Origin: Sorangium cellulosum So0157-2
Lineage (GTDB): Bacteria; Myxococcota_A; Polyangia; Polyangiales; Polyangiaceae
NCBI RefSeq assembly: GCF_000418325.1
Contig: NC_021658.1
Coordinates: 13,558,501-13,622,500, forward strand
Reading direction: 5' to 3'
DNA: 64,000 nt
Shown: positions 25,546-33,482 of the stretch, piece by piece
Numbering within the stretch: position 1 is the first letter of the stretch
Layout: each line of letters opens with the position of its first letter
Program-made: the position numbers and the translations under genes
Notes under the pieces: generated by a model
Database searches by the model: none
Told to the model about the DNA's origin: nothing
Seen by the model: only the letters and a program-made list of their open reading frames with translations

Positions 25546-26742
25546 TCAGCAGCTCAGCAGCAGCAGAACGACGATCACCGCCACGATGACGCCCGTGGCG
25601 AGCGAGGCGCCGCCGACGAGCAAGAGCAGCTTGCCCGTCGACCATTGCGTGAGCGGCGTGCCGGAGCCGGGCGGCACCGTCGCGCTGTCGTCGAGCGTGC
25701 GCTCCGGCCGGCTCATCGAGTGGCTCGGCGCGGCGGCGTGCTCCAGCACGGTCGGCTGCGGCCGGGCGCTCGGCGACACGCCGCCGGGGGACGGTGTCAT
25801 CGGCGGCGAGGGCTGGCCGGCGCGGATCCGCCCGTCGAGGACGGCCTGCGCGTACGGGGGCAGCGCGCCCGCGCTCACCGCGCGGACGTCCGCGCGCATG
25901 GTCTCCGCGTTGGGGTAGCGATGGAACTTGATGAACGCCAGCGATCGATCGACCACGGCCGCGACCGCGGGCGAGATCCCGGGCGCGACCGAGGCGAGCG
26001 GCGGGGCCTGCTCGGTCGCCGCGGCGATGACCTCCATCGCCTCCGTCACGTCGCCGTGCACCTGCCGGCCCGAGAGCAGACGGAACATCGTGGCCCCGAG
26101 CCCGAAGAGATCCGTGCGCCCGTCGATGTCGTGGATGAGGCCTGTCGCCTGCTCCGGCGCCATGTACGTCGCCGTGCCCATGATCATGCCGGTCTTTGTC
26201 GCGGTCTTCTCGGGCAGGCCCGTGAGCCCGTCGACGACGCGCGCGATGCCGAAGTCGAGCATGCGAACGCGGCCGTCGATCCCGAGGTGGATGTTCTCGG
26301 GCTTCAGATCGCGGTGCACGACGCCGCGCGCGTGCGCGATCGCCAGCGTCTCGAGGACCTGATCCGCGAGCGCGAGCACCTCGCCGGGAGGCATCGTCCC
26401 GGTGCGCGCCATCCGATCGAAGAGCGTCTCGCCCTGGAGCACCTCCATCGTCAGGTACGCGAGCCCCTCGGGCGTCTCGCCCGAGCCGAGCACGCGCACC
26501 ACGCCGGGCACCGCGTCCGCCCCCCCGAGCGAGTTCCCGATGAAGCCCTCGCGCAGGAAGCGCTTCCGCACCTCCGCGATCGCGTTGAGCTCCGGGTGCA
26601 GCACCTTCAGCGCGACCTGCGAGCCGTCCGCCGCCCGTCCGAGCAGCACGCTCCCCATGCCGCCGGTGCCGAGCACGCGCTCGATCCACCACGTTCCAGC
26701 GAACGTCTTGCCGACCCAGTGCTCCGCGTCGTCGTCGTACAC
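25546..26742 (-). CDS. Eukaryote-like Ser/Thr protein kinase, membrane anchored
   Basis: A 398-aa PknB-type kinase. The glycine loop is GTGGMG, the ATP-binding Lys is K46 (VALKVL), the catalytic loop is HRDLKPEN with D145, the metal-binding DFG has D163, and the activation segment ends GTATYMAPEQ. The kinase domain covers about residues 18-275. A Pro/Ser-rich linker follows, then one C-terminal helix (LLLLVGGASLATGVIVAVIV), so the kinase domain is cytoplasmic and tail-anchored. The last residue is Cys. There is no extracytoplasmic sensor domain. The GTG at 26742 gives a normal N-terminus. Confidence 0.94.
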   Translation of the reverse strand: MYDDDAEHWVGKTFAGTWWIERVLGTGGMGSVLLGRAADGSQVALKVLHPELNAIAEVRKRFLREGFIGNSLGGADAVPGVVRVLGSGETPEGLAYLTMEVLQGETLFDRMARTGTMPPGEVLALADQVLETLAIAHARGVVHRDLKPENIHLGIDGRVRMLDFGIARVVDGLTGLPEKTATKTGMIMGTATYMAPEQATGLIHDIDGRTDLFGLGATMFRLLSGRQVHGDVTEAMEVIAAATEQAPPLASVAPGISPAVAAVVDRSLAFIKFHRYPNAETMRADVRAVSAGALPPYAQAVLDGRIRAGQPSPPMTPSPGGVSPSARPQPTVLEHAAAPSHSMSRPERTLDDSATVPPGSGTPLTQWSTGKLLLLVGGASLATGVIVAVIVVLLLLSC

Positions 26743-26833
26743 GAAAGGCGCCCTCGTTCGACCCGCGCCATCCGAGGAGCGGGATGCTCAGCGGCGAAGC
26801 AACTGGTAGGCCGCACCGCGGCGGGCGCGCAAG

Positions 26834-27055
26834 CTAATTGATGGAGGTCGTGCCGAAGCGGGCGTCGTCGTCAAGCCGCTCGGCCGCGGCCTTGAGCCCG
26901 GAGGCGACGCCGCGGAACGCGTCCGCCGGCATGCGCAACGTCACGCCGGGGCCGAGGAGTGTCACGTGGACGGTACCGCACCCGCACCGGGTGACGCGCG
27001 TCGCCTCATTCGAGGCGAGCTCCGTGTGTGGACCGCATTTCTTGGACGCCGCCAT
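26834..27055 (-). CDS. Small Cys/His protein of unknown function
   Basis: A 73-aa protein, not recognised. GGAGAGG lies 7 nt before the ATG. Cys7, His10, Cys24, Cys26 and His30 (KKCGPH and RCGCGTVH) could bind one zinc ion. The rest is a short strand region (VTLLGPGVTLRMP) and a C-terminal helix (GVASGLKAAAERLDDDA). It lies upstream of and on the same strand as the Ser/Thr kinase gene, 91 bp away, so the two might be co-transcribed. A regulatory or structural role is possible but unsupported. Confidence 0.6.
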   Translation of the reverse strand: MAASKKCGPHTELASNEATRVTRCGCGTVHVTLLGPGVTLRMPADAFRGVASGLKAAAERLDDDARFGTTSIN

Positions 27056-27211
27056 GGTTGAACCTCTCCCACATCCTAGCAGCAGCTACCCCCGTTCGGC
27101 CACGACGGCCCGGCTCGCGCCGGATCGCTGCCGGCCGCGTGACATGATGGTCCTGAAATTGCCCAACGGTGTATATCTCCATCATTGCTGCTCCATTGAC
27201 TGGAGGACCTC

Positions 27212-28336
27212 ATGGCTGCTCGACGGCTGACGTTCGGTTTGCTTGCCCTCGCGCTGGGTGCTGCTGCCTGCATTGACGACCGCACGGGCCCTGGATCGGG
27301 CTTGACGGGCTCCGGTCCGGGGCCGACGGTGGACGAGTCGCTGCTCGATCCGCCTCCGGTGGGCCACGGCTTCCAGATGCAGACGGAGGACATCGAGGTG
27401 CCTCCGGGGGTCGAGCAGCAGGACTGCTACTTCTTCAAGGTCAGCGAGCTCGCCGCGTCGAACGGGCTCGACCCGCGGGCGCCCGTGAACCTCCACCGCG
27501 TGGAGATCGCGCAGCGCGACGGCTCGCACCACATGAACCTCTTCCGCGTGCGGACCATCAAGGGGCTGGGCCCGGAGGGCGGGCTCATCCAGAAGAACCA
27601 GAACGGCGTGGGCGAGTGCTTCAAGAGCCCCAACTGGGCGGACTGGCCGCTCGTCGCGAACTCGCAGCAGGATGGCCAGCTCGACTGGGAGTTCCCCGAG
27701 GGCGTCGCGAACGTCCTCCAGCCCGACGAGTGGCTCATGCTGCAGACGCATTACGTGAACGCGACGTCGCAGAAGACCCCCCAGGCGGTCGGCCGCGTCC
27801 GGGTGAACTTCTGGGCGCTGCCCGACGAGCAGGTGACGGCCGAGATGGGGACCGTCTTCGCGACCAAGCAATCGATCCGCGTCTGCCAGTCGAATCCGCG
27901 GCCCACGTTCGAGGGCTCGTGCCAGATCAACAGCCCCTCTCCCGTGCGGATCATCGGCGCCAACGGCCATTTCCACAGCCGGGGCACGCGGTTCGACATG
28001 TACGCGTGGGACGGCACATCGATCGGCACGCCGCCGGCCTCGGAGCGCTTCTACACCTCGAACGCGTGGGATGACCCGCCGATGCTCACCTCGCCGCAGC
28101 TCGACCTGGAGCTCTCGAAGAACGGCGGCGTCTGGTACGGCTGCACGTACGAGTGGCAGCCGCCGGACCCCTCCGTGGGCTGCAGCGGCCTCGACGAGTA
28201 CGACGCGACAAAGAACAACACCTCGGAGGAGCAGCTCGATTGCTGCTACACGTTCGGCCCGATCGTCGAGAAGAACGAGCACTGCAACATCTTCGTCTAT
28301 TACTATCCGAAGCAGGACGACGTGTTCTGCAACTGA
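27212..28336 (+). CDS. Lipoprotein related to copper type II ascorbate-dependent monooxygenases
   Basis: A 374-aa lipoprotein (lipobox LGAAAC, Cys20) with the copper-site order of PHM/DBH enzymes: His106-His107 (GSHHMNLFRV), His180 (MLQTHYVNA), and His253/His255 (GANGHFHSRG). The last ligand of the enzymes is Met in an EMC motif; here the aligned triplet is EHC (NEHCNIFVYYYP, His357). The protein may thus bind copper differently or have lost hydroxylase activity. Many Cys residues suggest disulfides, consistent with export. A beta-propeller lipoprotein gene follows 62 bp downstream, probably in the same unit. Confidence 0.75.
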   Translation: MAARRLTFGLLALALGAAACIDDRTGPGSGLTGSGPGPTVDESLLDPPPVGHGFQMQTEDIEVPPGVEQQDCYFFKVSELAASNGLDPRAPVNLHRVEIAQRDGSHHMNLFRVRTIKGLGPEGGLIQKNQNGVGECFKSPNWADWPLVANSQQDGQLDWEFPEGVANVLQPDEWLMLQTHYVNATSQKTPQAVGRVRVNFWALPDEQVTAEMGTVFATKQSIRVCQSNPRPTFEGSCQINSPSPVRIIGANGHFHSRGTRFDMYAWDGTSIGTPPASERFYTSNAWDDPPMLTSPQLDLELSKNGGVWYGCTYEWQPPDPSVGCSGLDEYDATKNNTSEEQLDCCYTFGPIVEKNEHCNIFVYYYPKQDDVFCN

Positions 28337-28398
28337 GCCCCCGGACGGGCGCGCGCCGCGCGCGCCGACAGGATCCCTCCAGGCTGGTCTTCTCCCCG

Positions 28399-29451
28399 AT
28401 GCGCACCTGCTTGCATCCCGTTGCCGCGATGGCGCTCGGGGCGGCCGCCCTCGGCGGCTGCTCCGACGATCCTGCGACGCCGCCGTCCGAGGACGGACCG
28501 CCGGCGTGGCGCGTGCTGCTCGACGAGGGCGACCTCGATCGCGCGGTCCTGTCGATCTGGGGGACGGCGCCGGACGACGTGTTCGCCGTGGGGGGGCCGC
28601 TCGGCAACACCGGGCGCGCGTCGCTCGCGCTGCATTACGATGGGTCGACGTGGCGTGAGCTCCCGGCCGGCGGGGAGGAGACGTTCTGGTGGGTGGCCGG
28701 CTCCGGGCCGAAGGACGTCTGGCTGGTCGGCGAGCGCGGCCGCGCCGCGCGCTGGGACGGAGCGGCGTTCACCGAGCACGAGACCGGGACGGACGCTACG
28801 CTGTGGGGCGTAATCGCCTTCGCTCCCGACGACGCCTGGGCCGTCGGCGGCACGCCCGGCAGCGGCGCGGGGGTGGAGAAGGATATCGTCCTTCGCTGGG
28901 ACGGCAGCGCATGGTCGAGAGTGTCGCTGCCCGAGGAGCCCGGCCGCGCGCTCTACAAGGTGTGGGGGGAGTCGTCCGACGACCTCTATGCCGTCGGCGA
29001 ATTCGGCGTGATCTGGCACCGCGCGGGCGCGACCTGGGAACTGCAGTCCGAGCCGCCGATCGCGCAGGGCACGCTCTTCACGGCCGCCGGCTGCGGCCGT
29101 GAAGAGGTGTACGCGGTCGGCGGGAGAGACGTGCTCCGCTCGGACGGCACGGCGTGGCGCCGCCTCGACGTCGAGCTCACCAACGACGTGAACGGCGTCG
29201 CCTGCGGCCGCCCGGGCGAGGTCGCGATCGTCGGCTATGGAGGCCTCAAGCAGCGCCTCGTCGACGGGGCCTGGCTCGACGAGTTCGCGGAAGAGCCGTA
29301 TGCCGACCTCCACGCCGTCTGGGCCGACCGGGAAGGGGCCTTCTGGGCGGTCGGCGGCGACTTCCTCAGCCAGCCGACCCCAGGCAGGGCGCGCAAGGGC
29401 GTGGTGGCGCGCTACGGGAAAGGGCAGATCGCCGACACTGTGAGCCGCTGA
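28399..29451 (+). CDS. Beta-propeller-like lipoprotein
   Basis: A 350-aa lipoprotein (LGGCSDD, Cys21) with at least six repeats built around SIWGTAPDDVFAVGG, such as VAGSGPKDVWLVGE, IAFAPDDAWAVGG and VWGESSDDLYAVGE. The repeats carry W-G-x-x-x-x-D-(V/L)-(W/F/Y)-A-V-G, a pattern of myxobacterial propeller lipoproteins with no assigned function. It follows the copper-monooxygenase-like gene by 62 bp, and both products would be on the outer side of a membrane. A binding or scaffold role is inference. Confidence 0.7.
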   Translation: MRTCLHPVAAMALGAAALGGCSDDPATPPSEDGPPAWRVLLDEGDLDRAVLSIWGTAPDDVFAVGGPLGNTGRASLALHYDGSTWRELPAGGEETFWWVAGSGPKDVWLVGERGRAARWDGAAFTEHETGTDATLWGVIAFAPDDAWAVGGTPGSGAGVEKDIVLRWDGSAWSRVSLPEEPGRALYKVWGESSDDLYAVGEFGVIWHRAGATWELQSEPPIAQGTLFTAAGCGREEVYAVGGRDVLRSDGTAWRRLDVELTNDVNGVACGRPGEVAIVGYGGLKQRLVDGAWLDEFAEEPYADLHAVWADREGAFWAVGGDFLSQPTPGRARKGVVARYGKGQIADTVSR

Positions 29452-29667
29452 TCACCAAGGCGCATGTCCTCTCACCTGCCCTGACATGCGCGCAGTGTGG
29501 CATGTCGCATCAGCGCACCGTGAACTCCGCGACACGCTCGGCATAGCGAGCACGACCGCAGAGATTTTTTTCTTGGGAAATGCTTCAAGGGGTAGTGCTG
29601 GTCGTCCGATTGCAATACCCGCGGAGACCACACGCGGATCCCGCGCTCTCAACCCAGGAGAATTGGC

Positions 29668-30480
29668 ATGCGACGGACCATTGCTCAGCTTTTTGTAAGC
29701 GCTTTTACTTTTGCTGTTCCTTTGCTCGTTGTTTCTTCCGCATCAGCCCAGCCCAATCCGTGCGGGAACCTCCAGGCCGCGGCGGCCGGACAGTGCGAGA
29801 TCCGCACCTCCGGCGGCTGTGAAGGGTACTGCGAGCCGGTCCAGTTCACCGCGGAGTGCTCCGGGCGGTGCACCGGCAGCGCGGAAGCCTCGTGCACGGG
29901 CAGCTGCAAGGCGGACTGCGAGGGGGAGTGCAACGTCGACCCCGGGAGCCTGGACTGCGAGGGGAGCTGCACGGCGAGCTGCAAGGCGAACTGCAGCGCC
30001 AATTGCTCGGCGCACGCCGACGGATCAGGGGCGCGGGCCGAGTGCGAGTCGTCGTGCAAAGCGAGCTGCGACGGAGAGTGCAACGTCAGCTGCGAGGGGA
30101 CCCCGCCGAGCGCCTCCTGCGAGGCGAAGTGCGAGGCGAGCTGCGAGGGCGAGTGCAAGGTCGAGGCGAACATCGACTGCAACGTCGACTGCACGTCCGA
30201 GCTCAAGGGCGGGTGTGAGGTGCAATGCTCCACACCGGACGGCGCGCTGTTCTGCAACGGGCAGTATGTCGATATCGCCGGCACCATGGAGGAGTGCAAG
30301 AACTGGCTGCTGACGCAGGGGATCGACGTGGAGTTCCACGCCGAGGCCGAGGCCGAGGCCAGCGTCTCCTGCGCCGCGGCGCCGGGGTCGTCCTCGTCCG
30401 CGCCGTTCGCGGGCACCGGGCTCGCGGCGCTCGTCGCGGGCGCGGGCGTGGCCGCCGCGCGCCGCCGCAAGCGGTCCTGA
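29668..30480 (+). CDS. Secreted Cys-repeat protein with MYXO-CTERM-like anchor
   Basis: A 270-aa protein with an N-terminal signal peptide (to SSASAQ), 31 cysteines, and a C-terminal tail of Ser-rich linker, hydrophobic helix (GLAALVAGAGVAAA) and RRRKRS. Over residues ~60-185 a Cys falls mostly every fourth residue (CTGSCKADCEGEC and similar), which would place all Cys on one face or in ladder-like disulfides. The tail resembles MYXO-CTERM sorting signals, although the usual Cys pair before the helix is reduced to one (VSCAAAPGSSSS). No function is known. AGGAG lies 8 nt upstream of the ATG. Confidence 0.8.
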   Translation: MRRTIAQLFVSAFTFAVPLLVVSSASAQPNPCGNLQAAAAGQCEIRTSGGCEGYCEPVQFTAECSGRCTGSAEASCTGSCKADCEGECNVDPGSLDCEGSCTASCKANCSANCSAHADGSGARAECESSCKASCDGECNVSCEGTPPSASCEAKCEASCEGECKVEANIDCNVDCTSELKGGCEVQCSTPDGALFCNGQYVDIAGTMEECKNWLLTQGIDVEFHAEAEAEASVSCAAAPGSSSSAPFAGTGLAALVAGAGVAAARRRKRS

Positions 30481-30513
30481 GCGGGGCCCGGCGCCCCTGA
30501 CGGCGCAGGCGCT

Positions 30514-30550
30514 GCCGCGGAGGCGCCTCCAGGCGAGGCTCCTCCGCGGC
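30514..30550 (+). terminator. Long hairpin after the Cys-repeat gene
   Basis: GCCGCGGAGG (30514-30523) pairs with CCTCCGCGGC (30541-30550), continued inside by GCCTC/GAGGC around the loop CAGGC. It starts 33 nt after the stop. No T-tract follows. Confidence 0.45.
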
Positions 30551-30666
30551 CCGTCGCGCGCCGCCGGGGAGCGCTCCTCGAGCCATGAACCGATCCCCGG
30601 GCCGGGTCGCCCTGCGCGGCCCGGCCTGGCTTTCTCCGGCACCGTAGTAGATTCGCGCCCACCCTG

Positions 30667-32559
30667 ATGACCCTGCATCGTCGTTCGAGGCCGCGCTGGG
30701 TGCTCGCCCTCACGCTGCTCGCCGGCTGCGAGGCCCGCACGCCGCCCGCCCCGCCCGCGGCGGCGCCCGCCGCCGCCAGCGCGCCGGCCCCCGGGAGCGC
30801 CGCCGCGGCGGCCAAGGCCGCGAGCGCCGCGGCGCGGCCCGCGGCCCCGGCGGCGGCGCCGGAGCCGCTGCCCCCGGATCCGCCGATCGCGCTCGCCTCG
30901 GGCGGCGCGCGGGCGGTGCGCGGCGACGCGGGGCTCGTGACCTCGGTCGAGGAGCACGCGACGCGCGCCGGCGCGGATGTGCTGCGGCGCGGGGGAAACG
31001 CGATCGACGCGGCGGTGGCCGTCGCGTTCGCGCTGGCGGTGACCCACCCGAGCGCGGGCAACATCGGCGGCGGCGGCTTCATGATGGTCCGCCTCGCGAA
31101 CGGCGAGACGCAGGCGATCGACTTCCGCGAGGCCGCGCCCGCGTCGGTGACCACCGCGTCGAACATGGCCATGGTGCGCGCCGGGGCGCACGGCTATGCG
31201 TCGGCCGGCGTGCCGGGCTCGGTCGCCGGCCTCGCCCTGGCGCACGAGCGGTTCGGCACGCGGCCGTTCGCCGAGCTCCTGGCCCCCGCGATCTCCCTGG
31301 CGCGCAAGGGGCACCGCCTCGGCGCGCGGCAGGCGCTGACGCTGCGCTGGGCGTGGCCGCGGCTGAGGGCCGATCGCGCCGCGAGCGCCATCTGGGGGCG
31401 GGGCAAGGGGCCGCTCGCCCAGGGCGAGCTGGTGCGCCAGCTCGATCTCGCCCGCACCCTGGAGACGCTCGCCGCCGAGGGGCCGCGCGCGTTCTACGAG
31501 GGCGCGATCGCCCGGAAGATCGCCGGGGCGATGCGCGAGCGCGGCGGCCACGTCACCGAGGACGACCTGCGGGCCTACCAGGCCAAATGGCGCGCGCCGC
31601 TCCGGTTCTCGTACCGCGGCTTCACCGTCGACACGATGCCGCCCCCGTCGATGGGCGGCGTCGCGTTCGCGGAGATCATGCTCACGCTGGAGCGGGTGAA
31701 CGCGCACGAGGCCCCCGCCGACTCCGGGCTGTCGCTGCACCTGTTCGTCGAGGCGGCGAAGCGAGCGTACGCGGATCGGCGCAAGGTGGGCGCCGACCCG
31801 GATTTCGCCCCGCCCGAGGCGGGGCAGCTGCTCGCGAGGCTCCTCGACGGGAGCACCCTGATGCGCCGCAGCCCGCCCATCGACCCGGAGCGCGCCACGC
31901 CGGCGGGCGACATCGCGAGCGCGGCCGACGCCCTTCTGCCGGAGTCCCCGCAGACGACGCACTTCTCGGTGATCGACGCGGAGGGCAACGCGGTCTCGTG
32001 CACGACCACGCAGTCGGCGAGCTTCGGCGCGAAGATCGTGATCCCCGGGACGGGCATCCTGCTCGGCAACGCGATGGGCGCGTTCTCGGAGACGGGCATC
32101 AACGCCGTCGCGCCGGGCAAGCGCATGGCGAGCTCGATGACGCCCACGCTCGTGAGCCGGGACGGCAAGATCGCGCTCCTCCTCGGCTCGCCCGGCGGCG
32201 ACACGATCCCGAACACCGTGGCCCAGGTGCTCCGCAACCTGGTCGATCACGGGATGACCATCGACGAGGCGGTCCGGCACGCGCGCGTCCACCACCCGTG
32301 GATGCCGGACCGGGTGCGCGTCGAGCGGCTGACGCCGCCGCCGCAGGCCGCGCTCGACGACCTCGCGCGGCGTGGGCACGCCGTCGTGCTGGATCCGATG
32401 CCGATCGGCGACGCGAACAACATCCTCGTCGACGCCGCCGGCGTGGCGTGGGGCTACGCCGATACACGCGAGGGGGGCTCGGCCGAGGGCGTCAGCGCGC
32501 CCGACAAGCTCGGCCCGGCGGCGGAGGCCAGCGCGCCGCCCGCGTCCGGCGCCCGGTAG
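30667..32559 (+). CDS. ggt: Gamma-glutamyltransferase, lipoprotein form
   Basis: A 630-aa precursor that should self-cleave before the nucleophile Thr430 in PQTTHFSVID, giving large and small subunits. The N-terminus is a lipoprotein signal (LLAGC) followed by about 45 Ala/Pro residues, so the enzyme is held in the envelope rather than free in the periplasm. Typical blocks are present: NAIDAAVAVAFALAVTHP, GNIGGGGFMMV, MPPPSMGGVAF and ASSMTPTLV. It would break down glutathione or transfer its glutamyl group. It has its own start region, 186 bp after the previous stop. Confidence 0.94.
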   Translation: MTLHRRSRPRWVLALTLLAGCEARTPPAPPAAAPAAASAPAPGSAAAAAKAASAAARPAAPAAAPEPLPPDPPIALASGGARAVRGDAGLVTSVEEHATRAGADVLRRGGNAIDAAVAVAFALAVTHPSAGNIGGGGFMMVRLANGETQAIDFREAAPASVTTASNMAMVRAGAHGYASAGVPGSVAGLALAHERFGTRPFAELLAPAISLARKGHRLGARQALTLRWAWPRLRADRAASAIWGRGKGPLAQGELVRQLDLARTLETLAAEGPRAFYEGAIARKIAGAMRERGGHVTEDDLRAYQAKWRAPLRFSYRGFTVDTMPPPSMGGVAFAEIMLTLERVNAHEAPADSGLSLHLFVEAAKRAYADRRKVGADPDFAPPEAGQLLARLLDGSTLMRRSPPIDPERATPAGDIASAADALLPESPQTTHFSVIDAEGNAVSCTTTQSASFGAKIVIPGTGILLGNAMGAFSETGINAVAPGKRMASSMTPTLVSRDGKIALLLGSPGGDTIPNTVAQVLRNLVDHGMTIDEAVRHARVHHPWMPDRVRVERLTPPPQAALDDLARRGHAVVLDPMPIGDANNILVDAAGVAWGYADTREGGSAEGVSAPDKLGPAAEASAPPASGAR

Positions 32560-32646
32560 GTCGGGCGCGGGCGTCCAGCGCGCGGCAGGTCGCGCGGAGG
32601 GTCGCGCCAGGGGAAGAGCGGCGCGGGGCAGGCCGCGCGCCGGTCG

Positions 32647-33357
32647 TCAGCGCAGCCTGGGGTCGTACTCGGCCGCGTCGGCGTCGTCGTCCTCCTTGGG
32701 GCGCACGACCACGACCGGGCACGGCGCGTTCCGCGCGATCCGATCGGCGGTCGAGCCGCCGAGCAGCCGCTGGAGCGGCGACTGCGGGTGCGTGGCCACC
32801 ACGATGAGATCGGCGCTGAGCTCCCGGGCGAGCGAGACGATGGCCTTGTCGGGGCGGCCGGTGCGGAAGTGCATGGCCATGAGCCGGGCCTGGCCGTCCG
32901 CGAAGCGGTGCTGGAGCACCCGCAGCGAGGGCGGCGACGACGCGCCCGGGACCGTCACGTCGCGCACCGCGGGGGCGACCTGCCGCGGGCCGACGACGAC
33001 GGCGTGGATCTCGGTCTCGCCCCGGAGCGCCGCGAGATCGAAGGCGAAGCGCCACGCCCGCCCGCCCGGCTCGGACAGGTCCATCGCGACCACGACGATG
33101 TACGGCTTCACGCGGCGACCGGCGCGCGCGCTCGCGCGGGCCGGCTCGCTCGCGGGGGCGGCGGCGTCGACGGCGCGCCCCGCGGGCTCGCCCCGCCCGG
33201 GCTCGCGTGGGAGCTCGACCGGCGCCCTGGCGGCTCCGGTCGGCTCGTTCGCCCCCGCGGGCAGGGTCTCGGGCGCGGCATCGGTCTCGGTGGACGGCGG
33301 GCGGACGAACGACCTGCCCTGGTCGGGGCGCGCGGGCGCCGGTGCTTCGGTTGGCAT
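32647..33357 (-). CDS. Universal stress protein (UspA family) with N-terminal extension
   Basis: A 236-aa protein. The first ~85 residues are Pro/Ala-rich and disordered; the C-terminal ~150 are a Usp domain starting IVVVAMDLSEPGG. The ATP-binding pattern is present at the end (GGSTADRIARNAPCPVVVVR, 20 residues), so it is of the nucleotide-binding type. The ATG at 33357 lies 15 nt from a 17-bp inverted repeat. It is divergent from purB and convergent with ggt. Confidence 0.85.
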   Translation of the reverse strand: MPTEAPAPARPDQGRSFVRPPSTETDAAPETLPAGANEPTGAARAPVELPREPGRGEPAGRAVDAAAPASEPARASARAGRRVKPYIVVVAMDLSEPGGRAWRFAFDLAALRGETEIHAVVVGPRQVAPAVRDVTVPGASSPPSLRVLQHRFADGQARLMAMHFRTGRPDKAIVSLARELSADLIVVATHPQSPLQRLLGGSTADRIARNAPCPVVVVRPKEDDDADAAEYDPRLR

Positions 33358-33372
33358 CGGGCGCCAACGTTT

Positions 33373-33413
33373 GGAGCGCGCCGCGCGACCGCAAGCGTCG
33401 CGCGGCGCGCTCC
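33373..33413. repeat. 17-bp inverted repeat in the usp/purB promoter region
   Basis: GGAGCGCGCCGCGCGAC (33373-33389) pairs perfectly with 33397-33413 across the loop CGCAAGC. It lies just upstream of the usp start and 70 bp upstream of purB. It could be an operator or an mRNA leader hairpin. Confidence 0.75.
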
Positions 33414-33482
33414 GAACGCCGGCGCGCGTCCCGGACCACTCCATCCTTGACGCACCCTCCAGACCTTCGCAGCGTCCCGCCC

